A stretch of 64,000 nucleotides of DNA from Methanocalculus natronophilus (GCF_038751955.1 NZ_JBCEXH010000004.1:124001-188000), one strand, 5' to 3'. Positions 20,057 to 29,017 are shown, counted from the stretch's first letter. Notes: a model not told the origin generated them from the sequence alone. Numbers and translations are program-made.

Positions 20057-21489
20057 TATTCATCCTTTGGTGGCCAGCGTTCCTCAATGAAGCGTTTCAG
20101 ACCGGAGGAGTCTTTTGGCCCGACCAGAACCCGCCACCCGCTTGCCTCCTCGGTCTCTCCGGAGAGGCGTGCTGCAAGGCCGGGGATGATCAGGACACGG
20201 TGATCAACGAGGCTTTCAGCATTGAACTCCTCTAAAGCCTCGGCCATGGATGCGGACGTGAGATACCTTCCCGCAACAGCACTCTCGACACTGATGCCGC
20301 TTGTATCAACAACAATCAGGTGGCAGTCAATATGTGCTGATTTGATGTCCGCCTCTACAGTGAAATAGGTGAGTGCATAATTTGTCGTGATCAGGAGCGG
20401 CGAATTTGTGTCGGGATTGCCAAATGTCCTGACACCTGGTTCGACAGAGACTGGTTTTCTTGGGTCTGTGTAGATGTTGAACCGCCATATCAATTGAGGA
20501 AGCAGTGTCCACCCTTCCATGCTGTGCATGATCAGAAGGTCAGCATACCGGGAGATGAGCATCGCCGCCATATAGGCCTCTTTCCACTGTACAACTTCAG
20601 GCGAGATCTCCTCGCCGGTCCATGCGGCAATCGGGGTTCCAAGAATAGGAAAACCTACAAGTTCGTCCCGCGAGATGCAGGCAGCCTTCCTGAGCAGGGT
20701 ATGGTTTAGGATTGTATCGGCAAACCCTTCATCCGGAAATGTGCCGGGATCGAGCACCAGATCATCGATACCATATGCAGCAAGGGTTTTTACAAGCGAT
20801 CTCAGCTGTCCTGGATCGCCTGGGGCCGATACCACAAGCGGTGCTTTGTACTCCAATGCAAGTGCTGCCATCTCCTGCCAGTTCAGGGTGTTTGCCGCAA
20901 AGATAAGTGGCCGGCAGTCATCTGCCTCACGGAGGCCCGCCTCCATCACCGCAGGGTTTTGGGAACAGAGGATGAAAGGCTTACCTGTTCTCTGTTTTGC
21001 TATCTGAACTGCCTTTTGGAAGCTTTGTGGATCATCTGTAACGGATCGTATCGCAACTGCGTCAAGGCGAAGTTCGCGGCCGATATATTCGTAGGAAAAA
21101 CCCACAATTGCATCTATCCGCTCAACAATCTCTTCCTCAGACATGCTGTCTGCCAGATCGATTGCGATTGGGGTTTGGTTGTGGTAGGTGAAGTCATGCC
21201 GGTAGAGGACATGTTTTCCACCGATCGTAATCGCATCTTCACCTCTTCCAATTGTCACCGCCCTGACCGGAGGCGCTAGCAGCTCCCCAAGACTCTCCAG
21301 AAGATCTGCATACTCCTCCCTGAGAAGCGGCGGGCAGTCGGGGATCGTGAACTCCCCATTGACAAGCTTTGTTGCAAATGCCATGCAGTTTGCTTCGCCA
21401 CATTCGCCGCAGTTGGTCTTTGGCAGGAGCCCATAGACATCAATTGGGCTTATCTCCTTGATGCTCTTCTTCTTCTGTTTCTGTACCAT
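20056..21489 (-). CDS. cdhE: Acetyl-CoA decarbonylase/synthase gamma subunit (CFeSP large subunit)
   Basis: Corrinoid iron-sulfur protein subunit that carries the methyl group between the methyl-tetrahydropterin and the A-cluster. The N-terminal 4Fe-4S motif (C27, C30, C35, C52; LLPKTNCGECGEANC then PDC) is typical. A TIM-barrel middle and a C-terminal corrinoid-binding domain (VSVEPGVRTFGNPDTNSPLL, VDTSGISVESAVAGR) follow. ATG 21489 has GGTGA eight bases upstream and is preferred to GTG 21501. It forms a heterodimer with CdhD, encoded just upstream. The product is about 477 residues, normal for the family. Confidence 0.96.
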   Translation of the reverse strand: MVQKQKKKSIKEISPIDVYGLLPKTNCGECGEANCMAFATKLVNGEFTIPDCPPLLREEYADLLESLGELLAPPVRAVTIGRGEDAITIGGKHVLYRHDFTYHNQTPIAIDLADSMSEEEIVERIDAIVGFSYEYIGRELRLDAVAIRSVTDDPQSFQKAVQIAKQRTGKPFILCSQNPAVMEAGLREADDCRPLIFAANTLNWQEMAALALEYKAPLVVSAPGDPGQLRSLVKTLAAYGIDDLVLDPGTFPDEGFADTILNHTLLRKAACISRDELVGFPILGTPIAAWTGEEISPEVVQWKEAYMAAMLISRYADLLIMHSMEGWTLLPQLIWRFNIYTDPRKPVSVEPGVRTFGNPDTNSPLLITTNYALTYFTVEADIKSAHIDCHLIVVDTSGISVESAVAGRYLTSASMAEALEEFNAESLVDHRVLIIPGLAARLSGETEEASGWRVLVGPKDSSGLKRFIEERWPPKDE

Positions 21490-21504
21490 TCCACTATTCA
21501 CCCC

Positions 21505-22716
21505 CTAGCATCGTGTCCTCACCCAGTCCGGTATGGGTGGTTGTTTTCGATCATTCTGAATCAGCCATTCCCTGATATCCTGCATTGTCCTCACCGCTGC
21601 CGGGTGCATCATCATGAAGATGTCAACACCTGCCAGAAGAAGCGTGAGTGCATTGATCGTCTCCCAGACCGGCCCACGGATCTCCCTTGGACTATAGATG
21701 GGATCCATTGTCAGCCATGCTTCCCTGGCAGCCCAGGCATTGGTGGACGCAGAGATGGTCGGGTGCTGCAGTTCTGAATCTCCCATCAGGGCAGCCTGCC
21801 GGGCACGCTCGTGGATGGTGAACGAGTATTCAAGACCATACCCGAGTGCAACAGTTGTGAGATCCATAACGATCTCTTCAGGGGGGAGATATTCATACAG
21901 CCGCCGGTTCAGCTCTTTCGCACTATTGAGTTCAAGTCCGGTAAAGGCAAGGAGCACATGGCCGTTATCGCGTGCAGCCACTGCAACAGATTCCAGTGTC
22001 TTTGCTTCAGCCATATCAAGGGTGACGGAGTTCAGGAGCAGCCGCTCGCCACTGGTTCGTTCAGCAACTTCTGTAAAGACTGCCGCATCCTTCTTCGGAT
22101 CACCGCACCCGCCGATGATCAAAGGAACATCAACTGCCTGGAGCACCTCCTCAACCGTGTTTGCCGCCTCCTGTGGTGAGCGATCCTGGATGAGCGGATC
22201 CGTGCTCATCAGGTGCACCGTGACCAGATCAGATCCGAATTTCTCAACATTCATCCGTGCCCATTCTGCAGGATCGTCAAGGACATCAAGTACTGGTGCT
22301 TTCAGCGCTTTTGGGAGCGCGACATCCATATCAAAGACATCCATTGCAATTGCGGTACGGTTCTTTGGAAGATGATTGGGACTTGAGAAGGCCATGCTGG
22401 TCGATCCGCCGATTTTGATCGTTTTCCCCCTGGTACCTCCGTCTGCCTTTGTTGATCCGAGTGTCACCTCCCTGATAGCGCCTGGATAGCTCTCGTCTGG
22501 GGGGCTGAACCTCTCCTGGAAGAGTTCTGTTGGCCGGGTGGGAGGAGCTGGCATGGCCGGAATGTGTGGTCCACCTGAACCGGCCGGTATAAAGAGTTCA
22601 AGATCACCAATCTCCATTCTGAAGTTCTCAAACTCAACCTGCTCAACCCCTGAGAGGAGAGAGAGCAGCCGTTCGCCCAGTACGGTGTATCCGGTATTCT
22701 TCTCTTTATCTGTCAT
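21505..22716 (-). CDS. cdhD: Acetyl-CoA decarbonylase/synthase delta subunit (CFeSP small subunit)
   Basis: A 403-residue TIM-barrel partner of CdhE in the corrinoid iron-sulfur protein. Recognisable features are the IKIGGSTSMAFSSPNHLPKNR segment ending the N-terminal region and the barrel strands PVLDVLDDPAEWARMNVEKF and DLVTVHLMSTDP. The stretch VPLIIGGCGDPKKDA and the C-terminal DPIYSPREIRGPVWE are also characteristic. The ATG shares its A with the TAA stop of cdhC (TAATG), and GGGGGG lies eight bases upstream. A proline-rich linker at residues ~45-60 (SGGPHIPAMPAPPTRP) is a usual feature of archaeal CdhD. Confidence 0.96.
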   Translation of the reverse strand: MTDKEKNTGYTVLGERLLSLLSGVEQVEFENFRMEIGDLELFIPAGSGGPHIPAMPAPPTRPTELFQERFSPPDESYPGAIREVTLGSTKADGGTRGKTIKIGGSTSMAFSSPNHLPKNRTAIAMDVFDMDVALPKALKAPVLDVLDDPAEWARMNVEKFGSDLVTVHLMSTDPLIQDRSPQEAANTVEEVLQAVDVPLIIGGCGDPKKDAAVFTEVAERTSGERLLLNSVTLDMAEAKTLESVAVAARDNGHVLLAFTGLELNSAKELNRRLYEYLPPEEIVMDLTTVALGYGLEYSFTIHERARQAALMGDSELQHPTISASTNAWAAREAWLTMDPIYSPREIRGPVWETINALTLLLAGVDIFMMMHPAAVRTMQDIREWLIQNDRKQPPIPDWVRTRC

Positions 22717-24089
22717 TATGAATCCCCCCTGCCTGGTTTCTTCGGCTGTACAGGCTGGATGATCACCCTGTCAGCATAGATCCGGGCATTTTTCAGAATG
22801 ATCCTGAATCCTCCTGTGGTAATCGGGATCTCGCCAGCGGTCATCACCGGCGCCTCTTCCGGCTCTTCCTCCTCTTTAACCCATCGTGCGGTAACCGGAT
22901 GGCTATGCGAGAGCAGAAACTCCTTTAGATCACCTATTGTCTGGACATCCTTCTCGGTTGCAATAGCCGGAGAGACGTCTTCGGGGATGTAGTCTTTGAG
23001 CCGATCCTTGATCTCAACTGGGATCCAGACGACAGCATCATACCCGCCATCAGCCTGGAGGAACTTCTCTGAGCGCATATATTCAATTGATATCCCATGG
23101 AACCCGTCGATCTGGCGGCCGCCTGCTGTTGAATCGGCCATAGTCGAGAAAGGCAGGCCGTTGACTGCCAGATCCGTAAAACCACGGTGGACAATACCAT
23201 ACCCTGCGACTTCGGGGATATAGAAGGCGATCGCCTCAAAACAGCCACAGGAGGTGTGGGGATAGCCAAACCCTGAATAGAGCTGGATCCTGCTCACCTC
23301 GCCCATCGACCGCGCCTGTGCGCTCTCATTGACGCCTGTATACTCGCCTGTCTCTGTATCAAGGCATTCCCCTTTCTCTATTGGGAAGATTGGGCCCTTG
23401 GGATCGATCCTGGCAGCAGCACGCCCGTCAAACCAGCTGATCGCCCCGCAGTTCGCATACCGCTGTGGCGTCACGACACAGACATGTGTCGGGGCAAACG
23501 ACTGGCAGAGTGCGCACCCGTAGAAGACATCCACATCCTCATCAGACAGCCCGCGAGCCCGTGCATCACGGGCTTCATAGATAGCCAGAGCCTCATCATA
23601 CCGTGCTTTGACCTCTTCTGGATCGGTGATGAAGGTGATCTGGATGTCCTCAATGATCGGCAGCTCGTTTCTGAAGAGCTCCTGCATTGCCATGCCTAAA
23701 AACCTGAACGAATCAAGCCCTTTTTGAAATGCCTTTTTTGAGAGCCGCATCCAGATGTCGTAGCGCTGGTTAAGGTGCATCAGCCCCTCGATATAGTTGC
23801 AGTACTCGTGGATCCGCCGCTCGATCACACCTTCCAGGTTCTCTTCAAGCTCAGGCCCGGCAATCTCAATGAGTATGCCAAAGGGGTGGCTCTTTCCCTC
23901 CTCAAGGTCAGGGATGTCTGGTCCGATGATATGAATTGATCCCGATTCGATCTCTCTTGCAGGTTTCAGCCTGACAAGCTCAAACTTCTCATCAACCTTA
24001 GGCCCCCCAAGCTCAATCTGCATATCATTTTTCCGAATCCTCTCTCCTTCATGAACCAGGCCGACATCAACTGGTATCTCTTCAAACAT
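22716..24089 (-). CDS. cdhC: Acetyl-CoA synthase catalytic subunit (CODH/ACS beta)
   Basis: This subunit forms or cleaves the C-C and C-S bonds of acetyl-CoA at the nickel A-cluster. Cysteine ligands are visible: C192 and C195 (FYGCALCQSF) and C281 and C283 (HTSCGCFEAIAFYIPE). At 457 residues it has the archaeal form without the N-terminal CODH-interaction domain of bacterial AcsB. The C-terminal ~40 residues (VKEEEEPEEAPVMTAGEIP and onward) form an acidic linker followed by a short IILKNARIYADRVII strand, also common in archaeal CdhC. It lies three bases after cdhB and is coupled to cdhD. Confidence 0.97.
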   Translation of the reverse strand: MFEEIPVDVGLVHEGERIRKNDMQIELGGPKVDEKFELVRLKPAREIESGSIHIIGPDIPDLEEGKSHPFGILIEIAGPELEENLEGVIERRIHEYCNYIEGLMHLNQRYDIWMRLSKKAFQKGLDSFRFLGMAMQELFRNELPIIEDIQITFITDPEEVKARYDEALAIYEARDARARGLSDEDVDVFYGCALCQSFAPTHVCVVTPQRYANCGAISWFDGRAAARIDPKGPIFPIEKGECLDTETGEYTGVNESAQARSMGEVSRIQLYSGFGYPHTSCGCFEAIAFYIPEVAGYGIVHRGFTDLAVNGLPFSTMADSTAGGRQIDGFHGISIEYMRSEKFLQADGGYDAVVWIPVEIKDRLKDYIPEDVSPAIATEKDVQTIGDLKEFLLSHSHPVTARWVKEEEEPEEAPVMTAGEIPITTGGFRIILKNARIYADRVIIQPVQPKKPGRGDS

Positions 24090-24091
24090 CC

Positions 24092-24631
24092 TTACTCCTC
24101 CTCCTTGTTGCCGATGATTGCTTCAAGGTTGATGATCCAGTTTTTGATAGAGATGTTCGAAAACGACCACCTGGCGTTCGGCTGGTAGACATTGTCAAGG
24201 CTGATCGTCTTCAGGGAGGGTGCAAAGTGCTTCAGGCCTGAGAGGATGGTAAAACCCATCTGGTAGGGAAGGCCGACAAAGATTGCGAGATCATGAGGGC
24301 CGTTGCCATCGACTCCCTGCCAGGCCGGGTCAGCAAGCCTGAATCCGGCATCCACAGCTGGCATCACCGCATCCGGCGTGAAGTCTCTCGCAAGAAATGC
24401 AGTATTTGTACTGCCGGTTGCAATCACTCTGATCTGAAACTGCCGGGCGAGCCTGATGACATAATCGATCAGCTTCTTCTCTTCGAGATCGATCTCGCTG
24501 GCAATGCTCCCGACAACAAAGACCGGCCGACTGGCCCGCCGGATCATCGCATCGGCAATCTCGGGCTTGGTGATGAGCGAAGCCTTCTTCGGGCCGGGGA
24601 CTTCAGCTGTCAGCCAGCTCTCCTGGTTCAT
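24092..24631 (-). CDS. cdhB: CODH/ACS epsilon subunit
   Basis: A 179-residue Rossmann-like protein that associates tightly with CdhA in the alpha2-epsilon2 CO dehydrogenase subcomplex. It shows IADAMIRRASRPVFVVGS, IRVIATGSTNTAFLARDF, LAIFVGLPYQMGFTILSGLKHF and a C-terminal KTISLDNVYQPNARWSFSN. The last segment is characteristic of the family. The start overlaps the cdhA stop by four bases (ATGA). Its exact role is unsettled; a role in FAD binding or in electron transfer has been proposed for homologues. Confidence 0.95.
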   Translation of the reverse strand: MNQESWLTAEVPGPKKASLITKPEIADAMIRRASRPVFVVGSIASEIDLEEKKLIDYVIRLARQFQIRVIATGSTNTAFLARDFTPDAVMPAVDAGFRLADPAWQGVDGNGPHDLAIFVGLPYQMGFTILSGLKHFAPSLKTISLDNVYQPNARWSFSNISIKNWIINLEAIIGNKEEE

Positions 24632-26973
24632 GATACCACCTCCTTCTTCCGGATAAGCGTTGGATCGGGTATCACCGTCTCTTTCCAGTCTTTCTCTTTG
24701 AGTATCGCGACAATATCCTCTTTCATGGTGATCGGGATGTCTGCTTCCATCCTGACGAACCGATGGATGTCTGCTGGCATCGATCCGAGGAGTCGGCGAT
24801 GGAGATCGATGTAATGGGTCAGCTTCAGTGCCCGGCCCCGTGAGGTGTCGTTTGGCCGCATCGAGAGTTTTGCGATCATCACCATCGCCTCTTCTTTTGT
24901 CTCAACCGAGATGAAGAGGTGTTCGGGGACAGGGCCGACATAGATCCTCTCGTTTGTCCGTGCGTCCGTGACATACCAGTCTTCGTCACGATCTGCCCTG
25001 CCAAGCAGCATCCGCCGGTATTTCGTACCATGCGGCCCGACAATCACCGGAATGCCAAGGCGCCAGAATCCGGCTGCAATGGCTGCTGCCTTCTGGGACA
25101 TCGCACCCCACGCAACACCGACTGCACCCACCCTGTTATGGACATAATCTGCGATCTCTTCGTAATTACCACGGAGGTTTCTCCGTGCGAAGATGGAGGC
25201 GATCTTGATTGCTGCACCTGCAATGTGGGAATTGGAGACGCAGGAGCCGACATTGACAATACCTCCTGCCTCAAAATTTCCAGGATATAATTCGTAGGGT
25301 GACTTCCCGTCTGCATCCCTGTACATGCCGATTGTCATCGCAGCACAGCCGGAAGTACAGATGATGAAACGGCGGTTGGCAAATTCCATTGCCATCTCTG
25401 CAAGGTCTTCGCCACCTGAGGGATAGTTGGCACACCCGACAAAGGCGACGATACCTGGGATCTCACCAAGCACGATAGGCCCTCCGACCTGCCGGATCTC
25501 AATATCCTGTATGGCTCCCCTGCCTGATCTGAGTTTATAGGATTCGTGTTCGAGCCTCTCCTCTGCTGTCAGGGTAATCAGGGAATGTATGTCGATATCC
25601 TCTGAACAGGCCTGCTCACACCGTATGCAACCGACACAGGCATCATACACCCCGGCGAGCATTGCTGAATCGCCACGTGCAAAGAGTTTCAGGGCATCGG
25701 GGATATGGAGATCATTTGGACAGGCTCTCCGGCACTCCCTGCACTGTGTACACTTCTTTGCCTCTTCCATTCCTTCTTTGAGGGTTAATTTCGCTTTCTT
25801 CTTCTTTCTCTTCTTCGGGGCGTTTATGGTTGCCGTCCTGACGGCTATCTCACCCACTTTTTCGGGATCCAGAATTAATGCCCCTTCCAATGTACCGCGT
25901 GTAAATTCATCGATGATATCGTCGACCGGGTCACCTGTTCTGTCCGGGAGGCCGAGACAGTTCTTCTCGCTTGTTGCAATGACTGGTATCTGCTGCACCC
26001 GTGCCTCATCAAAGACGTCTGTTCTGATACACTGCTCATCAACGACGATGATATCAGGTATGCCGCTTCTGATGTACCGTATCTGCCAGGAGATCGGCCC
26101 GACGATCTTTGCCCGTGCCGAGTACCGGGTCATGTCGATACCGGTGCAGCATATGCCTGCCACCTCCAGTTCACCTGTCAGGTCATGATCCTGCATATAG
26201 TCCATAATGCCAACTGACGGGACGACGTTGTGTCCGATGACCAGGATAACCGGTTTTGTCGTGTCAATCGAACCATAGCCGATCTCAACAAGTGGTGCAT
26301 CAGGATCTGCTTTTGGGAGATCATATGCAGACACCTGTGCAATATCGGCAACCTCCATAGAGAGATGGTCGATCATGCCCGTGTGGAAGACCTTGGACTC
26401 AAGGTCAAGGGGATTACCCTCCTGGCCGGTATGGGTGCAGGCAAGAAGGGCGCCGATCTGCTGTTCAGCATAATCCAGGACCGCCTCAAGATCCCCGAGC
26501 GTCTCCGGCTTCATCCCGCAGACGAGCCTGGTGATCGGCGCCTCGACCTTGATGCTCAGGCCGCCGGGGTCGAGTTTCTTCTCATCTCCATACGTGTGAA
26601 CCAGGTGTGTGACCATTTCACGGGCATGGTTCATATGGGTTGCAGCACCGATACATGCGGCTAATAGGACGATCCGCGACTGCTGCCCCGGCATGCTGAT
26701 ACCACATGCACCTTTTCTGTCACCTGTCAGGTCACACTTTCCATAGGTACAGAGACAGCAGAGGTCGCAGAGTGGCAGATAGAACGGCCTGTACCGGTTC
26801 AGGAGCGTGAGATCCCAGTTCCGGAGTGTGGTGAGCGATGGAAAGGGAGTCGGGCCCTGCGGCTCATCCCAGGTCTCCTGTGCCAGGCGCCCGACAGACA
26901 TCCTGAGGTCTTTTATCTGGCCAAGTTCGGTTTCTAATTCCTTTATGCTGATATTGATCTCTTTTGTACCCAT
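24628..26973 (-). CDS. cdhA: CODH/ACS alpha subunit (carbon monoxide dehydrogenase)
   Basis: A 781-residue nickel-iron-sulfur CO dehydrogenase of the acetyl-CoA decarbonylase/synthase complex. The N-terminal cluster ligands appear as PLCDLCCLCTYGKCDL. A two-cluster ferredoxin insertion, the archaeal hallmark missing from CooS, reads CTQCRECRRACPND and CVGCIRCEQACSEDID (~residues 415-470). C-cluster segments include VAGICCTGIDM, IATSEKNCLG, AFVGCANYPSGG, ICTSGCAAMTIGMY and NVGSCVSNSH. The ATG at 26973 has GGTGGTG about eight bases upstream. It is the first gene of a unit that continues through cdhBCDE, RACo and CooC-like genes. Confidence 0.97.
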   Translation of the reverse strand: MGTKEINISIKELETELGQIKDLRMSVGRLAQETWDEPQGPTPFPSLTTLRNWDLTLLNRYRPFYLPLCDLCCLCTYGKCDLTGDRKGACGISMPGQQSRIVLLAACIGAATHMNHAREMVTHLVHTYGDEKKLDPGGLSIKVEAPITRLVCGMKPETLGDLEAVLDYAEQQIGALLACTHTGQEGNPLDLESKVFHTGMIDHLSMEVADIAQVSAYDLPKADPDAPLVEIGYGSIDTTKPVILVIGHNVVPSVGIMDYMQDHDLTGELEVAGICCTGIDMTRYSARAKIVGPISWQIRYIRSGIPDIIVVDEQCIRTDVFDEARVQQIPVIATSEKNCLGLPDRTGDPVDDIIDEFTRGTLEGALILDPEKVGEIAVRTATINAPKKRKKKKAKLTLKEGMEEAKKCTQCRECRRACPNDLHIPDALKLFARGDSAMLAGVYDACVGCIRCEQACSEDIDIHSLITLTAEERLEHESYKLRSGRGAIQDIEIRQVGGPIVLGEIPGIVAFVGCANYPSGGEDLAEMAMEFANRRFIICTSGCAAMTIGMYRDADGKSPYELYPGNFEAGGIVNVGSCVSNSHIAGAAIKIASIFARRNLRGNYEEIADYVHNRVGAVGVAWGAMSQKAAAIAAGFWRLGIPVIVGPHGTKYRRMLLGRADRDEDWYVTDARTNERIYVGPVPEHLFISVETKEEAMVMIAKLSMRPNDTSRGRALKLTHYIDLHRRLLGSMPADIHRFVRMEADIPITMKEDIVAILKEKDWKETVIPDPTLIRKKEVVS

Positions 26974-27072
26974 ACTGTAACACCACCAGACATAGTCAAC
27001 AGGGCTTTTTTTGCACGTCTCACATGAGAGAAGGGTATCTGACCTGTTTCCTGTTGAGTGAATACAGTATGG

Positions 27073-27084
27073 GGATAAAAATAG
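27073..27084 (-). promoter_or_regulatory. Probable cdh operon TATA box
   Basis: CTATTTTTATCC on the minus strand lies 100 bases before the cdhA ATG and predicts a transcript start near 27053. That leaves a leader of about 80 bases, which contains a TCTCA-CA-TGAGA dyad at 27019-27030. Confidence 0.5.
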
Positions 27085-27185
27085 TTACTGATCGCGGACA
27101 GTGATTCTGGCATATCTCTGTCCTGTCAACTGTCTGAAGCCCTGATGTTACTGGCAGATGGCAGAATCATTCTGTGGATGCCTGA

Positions 27186-28079
27186 TTATTCCGGTTCTGC
27201 TTCCTCTATGAGGCTTTCACGCTCCAGGAGTTTGAGATGGGCTTCTATTGTCCTTGTAAACAGCGGGCCGATAGTGTCTGCTGGCAGGCCGAGGATTGCT
27301 TTTGTTTTTGCTGCCACGTCATCCGGATCATCCAATCCTTCTTTTGCTGCTGCCTGCACGGCACTATGGACTGACTGGATGCAGGCAAGCCCCTGATCCA
27401 TCCTTGCATATGCCATAAGCCCTTCCCTTGGCTCATCCCATGACTGAAAGAGTGCATTGACACCCTCAACCTCCTTCAGCCGTCCGATCGATTCAACTGA
27501 TGCACCGGGGTCGTCATAGACGGGTGCTGCGCCCGGAACCGGCAAGGCATCGCCTGAGAAGAGAATCCCGGTCTCTTCCATAAACAGTGAAATGGAACCG
27601 GGTGAATGGCCGGGTGTGTGGATCACTGTCAGATCCGTCATACCGTCAAGGTTTTCATCCAGAACAAGGACTTCACCGTCGCTGAGGAGAGCATCAATTG
27701 TGACAGCCCCACTGATGAGCGACTCAAACCCGGGCACCGGCCGTTCACGGTTCTGGAGCTCCGGATCCTCAATCCATTCCAATTCGGCAGCATGTGCGGC
27801 GATTGTGCACCCGGTTGCCCTCTGGATTGCCCATGCTCCCCCCATATGATCGGGGTGTGAGTGGGTCAGGATAATCCGGCTGATCTCTTTTGGGGCGCGT
27901 CCCGAGGCCCTGATACTCTCAAATATATCTGTGCTGCATCCGGCAACCCCTGTGTCAATCAGGGTGATCGTCTCACCATAGATGAGAAAACAGGAGACGA
28001 AACGATCAAGGGTGACTCCCGGTGCAACCGGTATGGTATAGTTGAGCCTGAGTGCATGAACGGAAGGTGCAACTGACAT
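27186..28079 (-). CDS. Metallo-beta-lactamase fold hydrolase
   Basis: A 297-residue MBL-fold protein. The HxHxDH motif is THSHPDHMGG (~residues 72-81), with downstream metal ligands in HTPGHSPGSISLF and LFSGDALPVPG. A C-terminal helical extension (~residues 215-297) follows, as in GloB-like and RNase-like MBL proteins that act on thioesters or phosphodiesters. The substrate is not evident. A TATA box (TTTTTATATC, ~28114-28123) and an AAGGAA ribosome site precede the ATG. It reads in the same direction as the cdh genes, but the cdh promoter lies between them, so it is a separate unit. Confidence 0.85.
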   Translation of the reverse strand: MSVAPSVHALRLNYTIPVAPGVTLDRFVSCFLIYGETITLIDTGVAGCSTDIFESIRASGRAPKEISRIILTHSHPDHMGGAWAIQRATGCTIAAHAAELEWIEDPELQNRERPVPGFESLISGAVTIDALLSDGEVLVLDENLDGMTDLTVIHTPGHSPGSISLFMEETGILFSGDALPVPGAAPVYDDPGASVESIGRLKEVEGVNALFQSWDEPREGLMAYARMDQGLACIQSVHSAVQAAAKEGLDDPDDVAAKTKAILGLPADTIGPLFTRTIEAHLKLLERESLIEEAEPE

Positions 28080-28456
28080 GGTAATTCCTTCTCATTGGGT
28101 TTTGGGGCAGAAGTGATATAAAAAGTACGGGGGTCGTCAGGGTGCTCCGGGTCTCTACGGTACTTAGAATCTGACCTTTGGGGCTTCTTCTTCCCTGAGA
28201 TTGTACTTCATTGTCCAAGAGATACGCCTCACCATGCGGGAATTGAAAAAGGCCCATTTCAGCTCCTCATAGTTTTATATGATCTGTTGTGGTGATAAAA
28301 TTGTGAGGAAAGAAATACTGAACCTGGGAACTGCCTTTTTTTATCATTACTGCAGAAAGCTGTAAATTGAACCCTGGTGCTGGCGCCGGAACTCCCGGTA
28401 GCAACGTGGTTTACCTGCCATGGTGCCAAAAAAAGGTAGCGGAGGATGGAAATGGA
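28080..28456. other. Intergenic region of ~375 bases without a clear gene
   Basis: It contains the promoter of the MBL gene on the left (TTTTTATATC near 28118). The rest shows no codon-like organisation on either strand; the ORF at 28006-28257 minus is an unsupported shadow. A run of A's (28430-28436) lies close to the 3' end of the small membrane protein gene and reads as a T-run on the minus strand, fitting a terminator. Confidence 0.4.
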
Positions 28457-28636
28457 TCAGTACGCAACGTCAGGACCAAAGATCAGTCCGTCCTGGAATC
28501 CATCCTGGTACCCGATGAAATATCCTGCATCCACACCAAAGATGTAGCCACCAACTGAAGCAAGAATTACGATAATAACCATCAGAATTACCATAATCAG
28601 GGTTTGGTGCTTTTCGATTACATCAGCCATTGTCAT
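28457..28636 (-). CDS. Small single-span membrane protein, 59 aa
   Basis: A short N-terminus (MTMADVIEKHQ) leads into one strongly hydrophobic helix (TLIMVILMVIIVILASVGGYIFG). The tail is unusual: GVDAGYFIGYQDGFQDGLIFG has alternating Gly, Asp and aromatic residues with an internal near-repeat GYxxGYQDGFQDG. ATG at 28636 has AGGTG at six bases spacing; the track of in-frame starts also includes GTG 28645 and ATG 28630. A good TATA box at 28659-28669 implies a leader of only a few bases. Function unknown; I do not recognise the family. Confidence 0.65.
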   Translation of the reverse strand: MTMADVIEKHQTLIMVILMVIIVILASVGGYIFGVDAGYFIGYQDGFQDGLIFGPDVAY

Positions 28637-28658
28637 CAGGAGCACCTACTATCTTATG

Positions 28659-28669
28659 CTATATAATAG
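28659..28669 (-). promoter_or_regulatory. TATA box of the small membrane protein gene
   Basis: ATTATATAGC on the minus strand, centred ~28 bases before the ATG at 28636, predicts a transcript with almost no leader. Confidence 0.55.
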
Positions 28670-28758
28670 TTTCTCGCAATGCTACCTGGCGTTGCTGCTC
28701 CTGTGCAATATTGTTATAACTTTTTATAAAAATAGTTGTAGATTTTTATTTTTATAAA

Positions 28759-28831
28759 TACTCCCGGGCGGAGTCGAACCGCCGTCGCCGGATCCAAAGT
28801 CCTGCATGATTGACCGCTACACTACGGGAGT
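28759..28831 (-). tRNA. tRNA-Gln (anticodon UUG)
   Basis: Read on the minus strand the acceptor stem is ACTCCCG paired with CGGGAGT (seven pairs), discriminator A at 28759. The D stem is GTG/CAT, the anticodon loop is CTTTGGA (anticodon TTG), and the T arm is GGCGG-TTCGACT-CCGCC. There is no intron and no encoded CCA. The anticodon stem CAGGA/TCCGG has one A-G mismatch at its second pair (positions 28-42), which is unusual but does not prevent folding. Confidence 0.93.
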
Positions 28832-28860
28832 AAGAAGATTCTCCAGTATATTTGTGTCAG

Positions 28861-28873
28861 GGGAATATAGGGA
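28861..28873 (-). promoter_or_regulatory. Probable tRNA-Gln promoter (box A)
   Basis: CCCTATATTCCCC on the minus strand is about 35 bases before the mature tRNA 5' end, giving a predicted start about ten bases upstream of the tRNA. Confidence 0.45.
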
Positions 28874-29017
28874 TTTGGGAGGTATTCCGTATTGTTCTTC
28901 TCAGAAATCCCGGTTGGAGATCAGATCGGGTTATTTACAACACTTGCGTTTGCTTTATGTTGCATGGTGCTGTATGGAGGATACCTATTCGTATGGAATA
29001 CCCGCTCTGGTGAAGCC

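Noticed and set aside
21698-22375. 225-codon plus-strand ORF inside cdhD
   Set aside because: It is entirely antisense to cdhD, is Ser/Arg-rich as expected for a reverse frame of GC-rich codons and has no recognisable motif.
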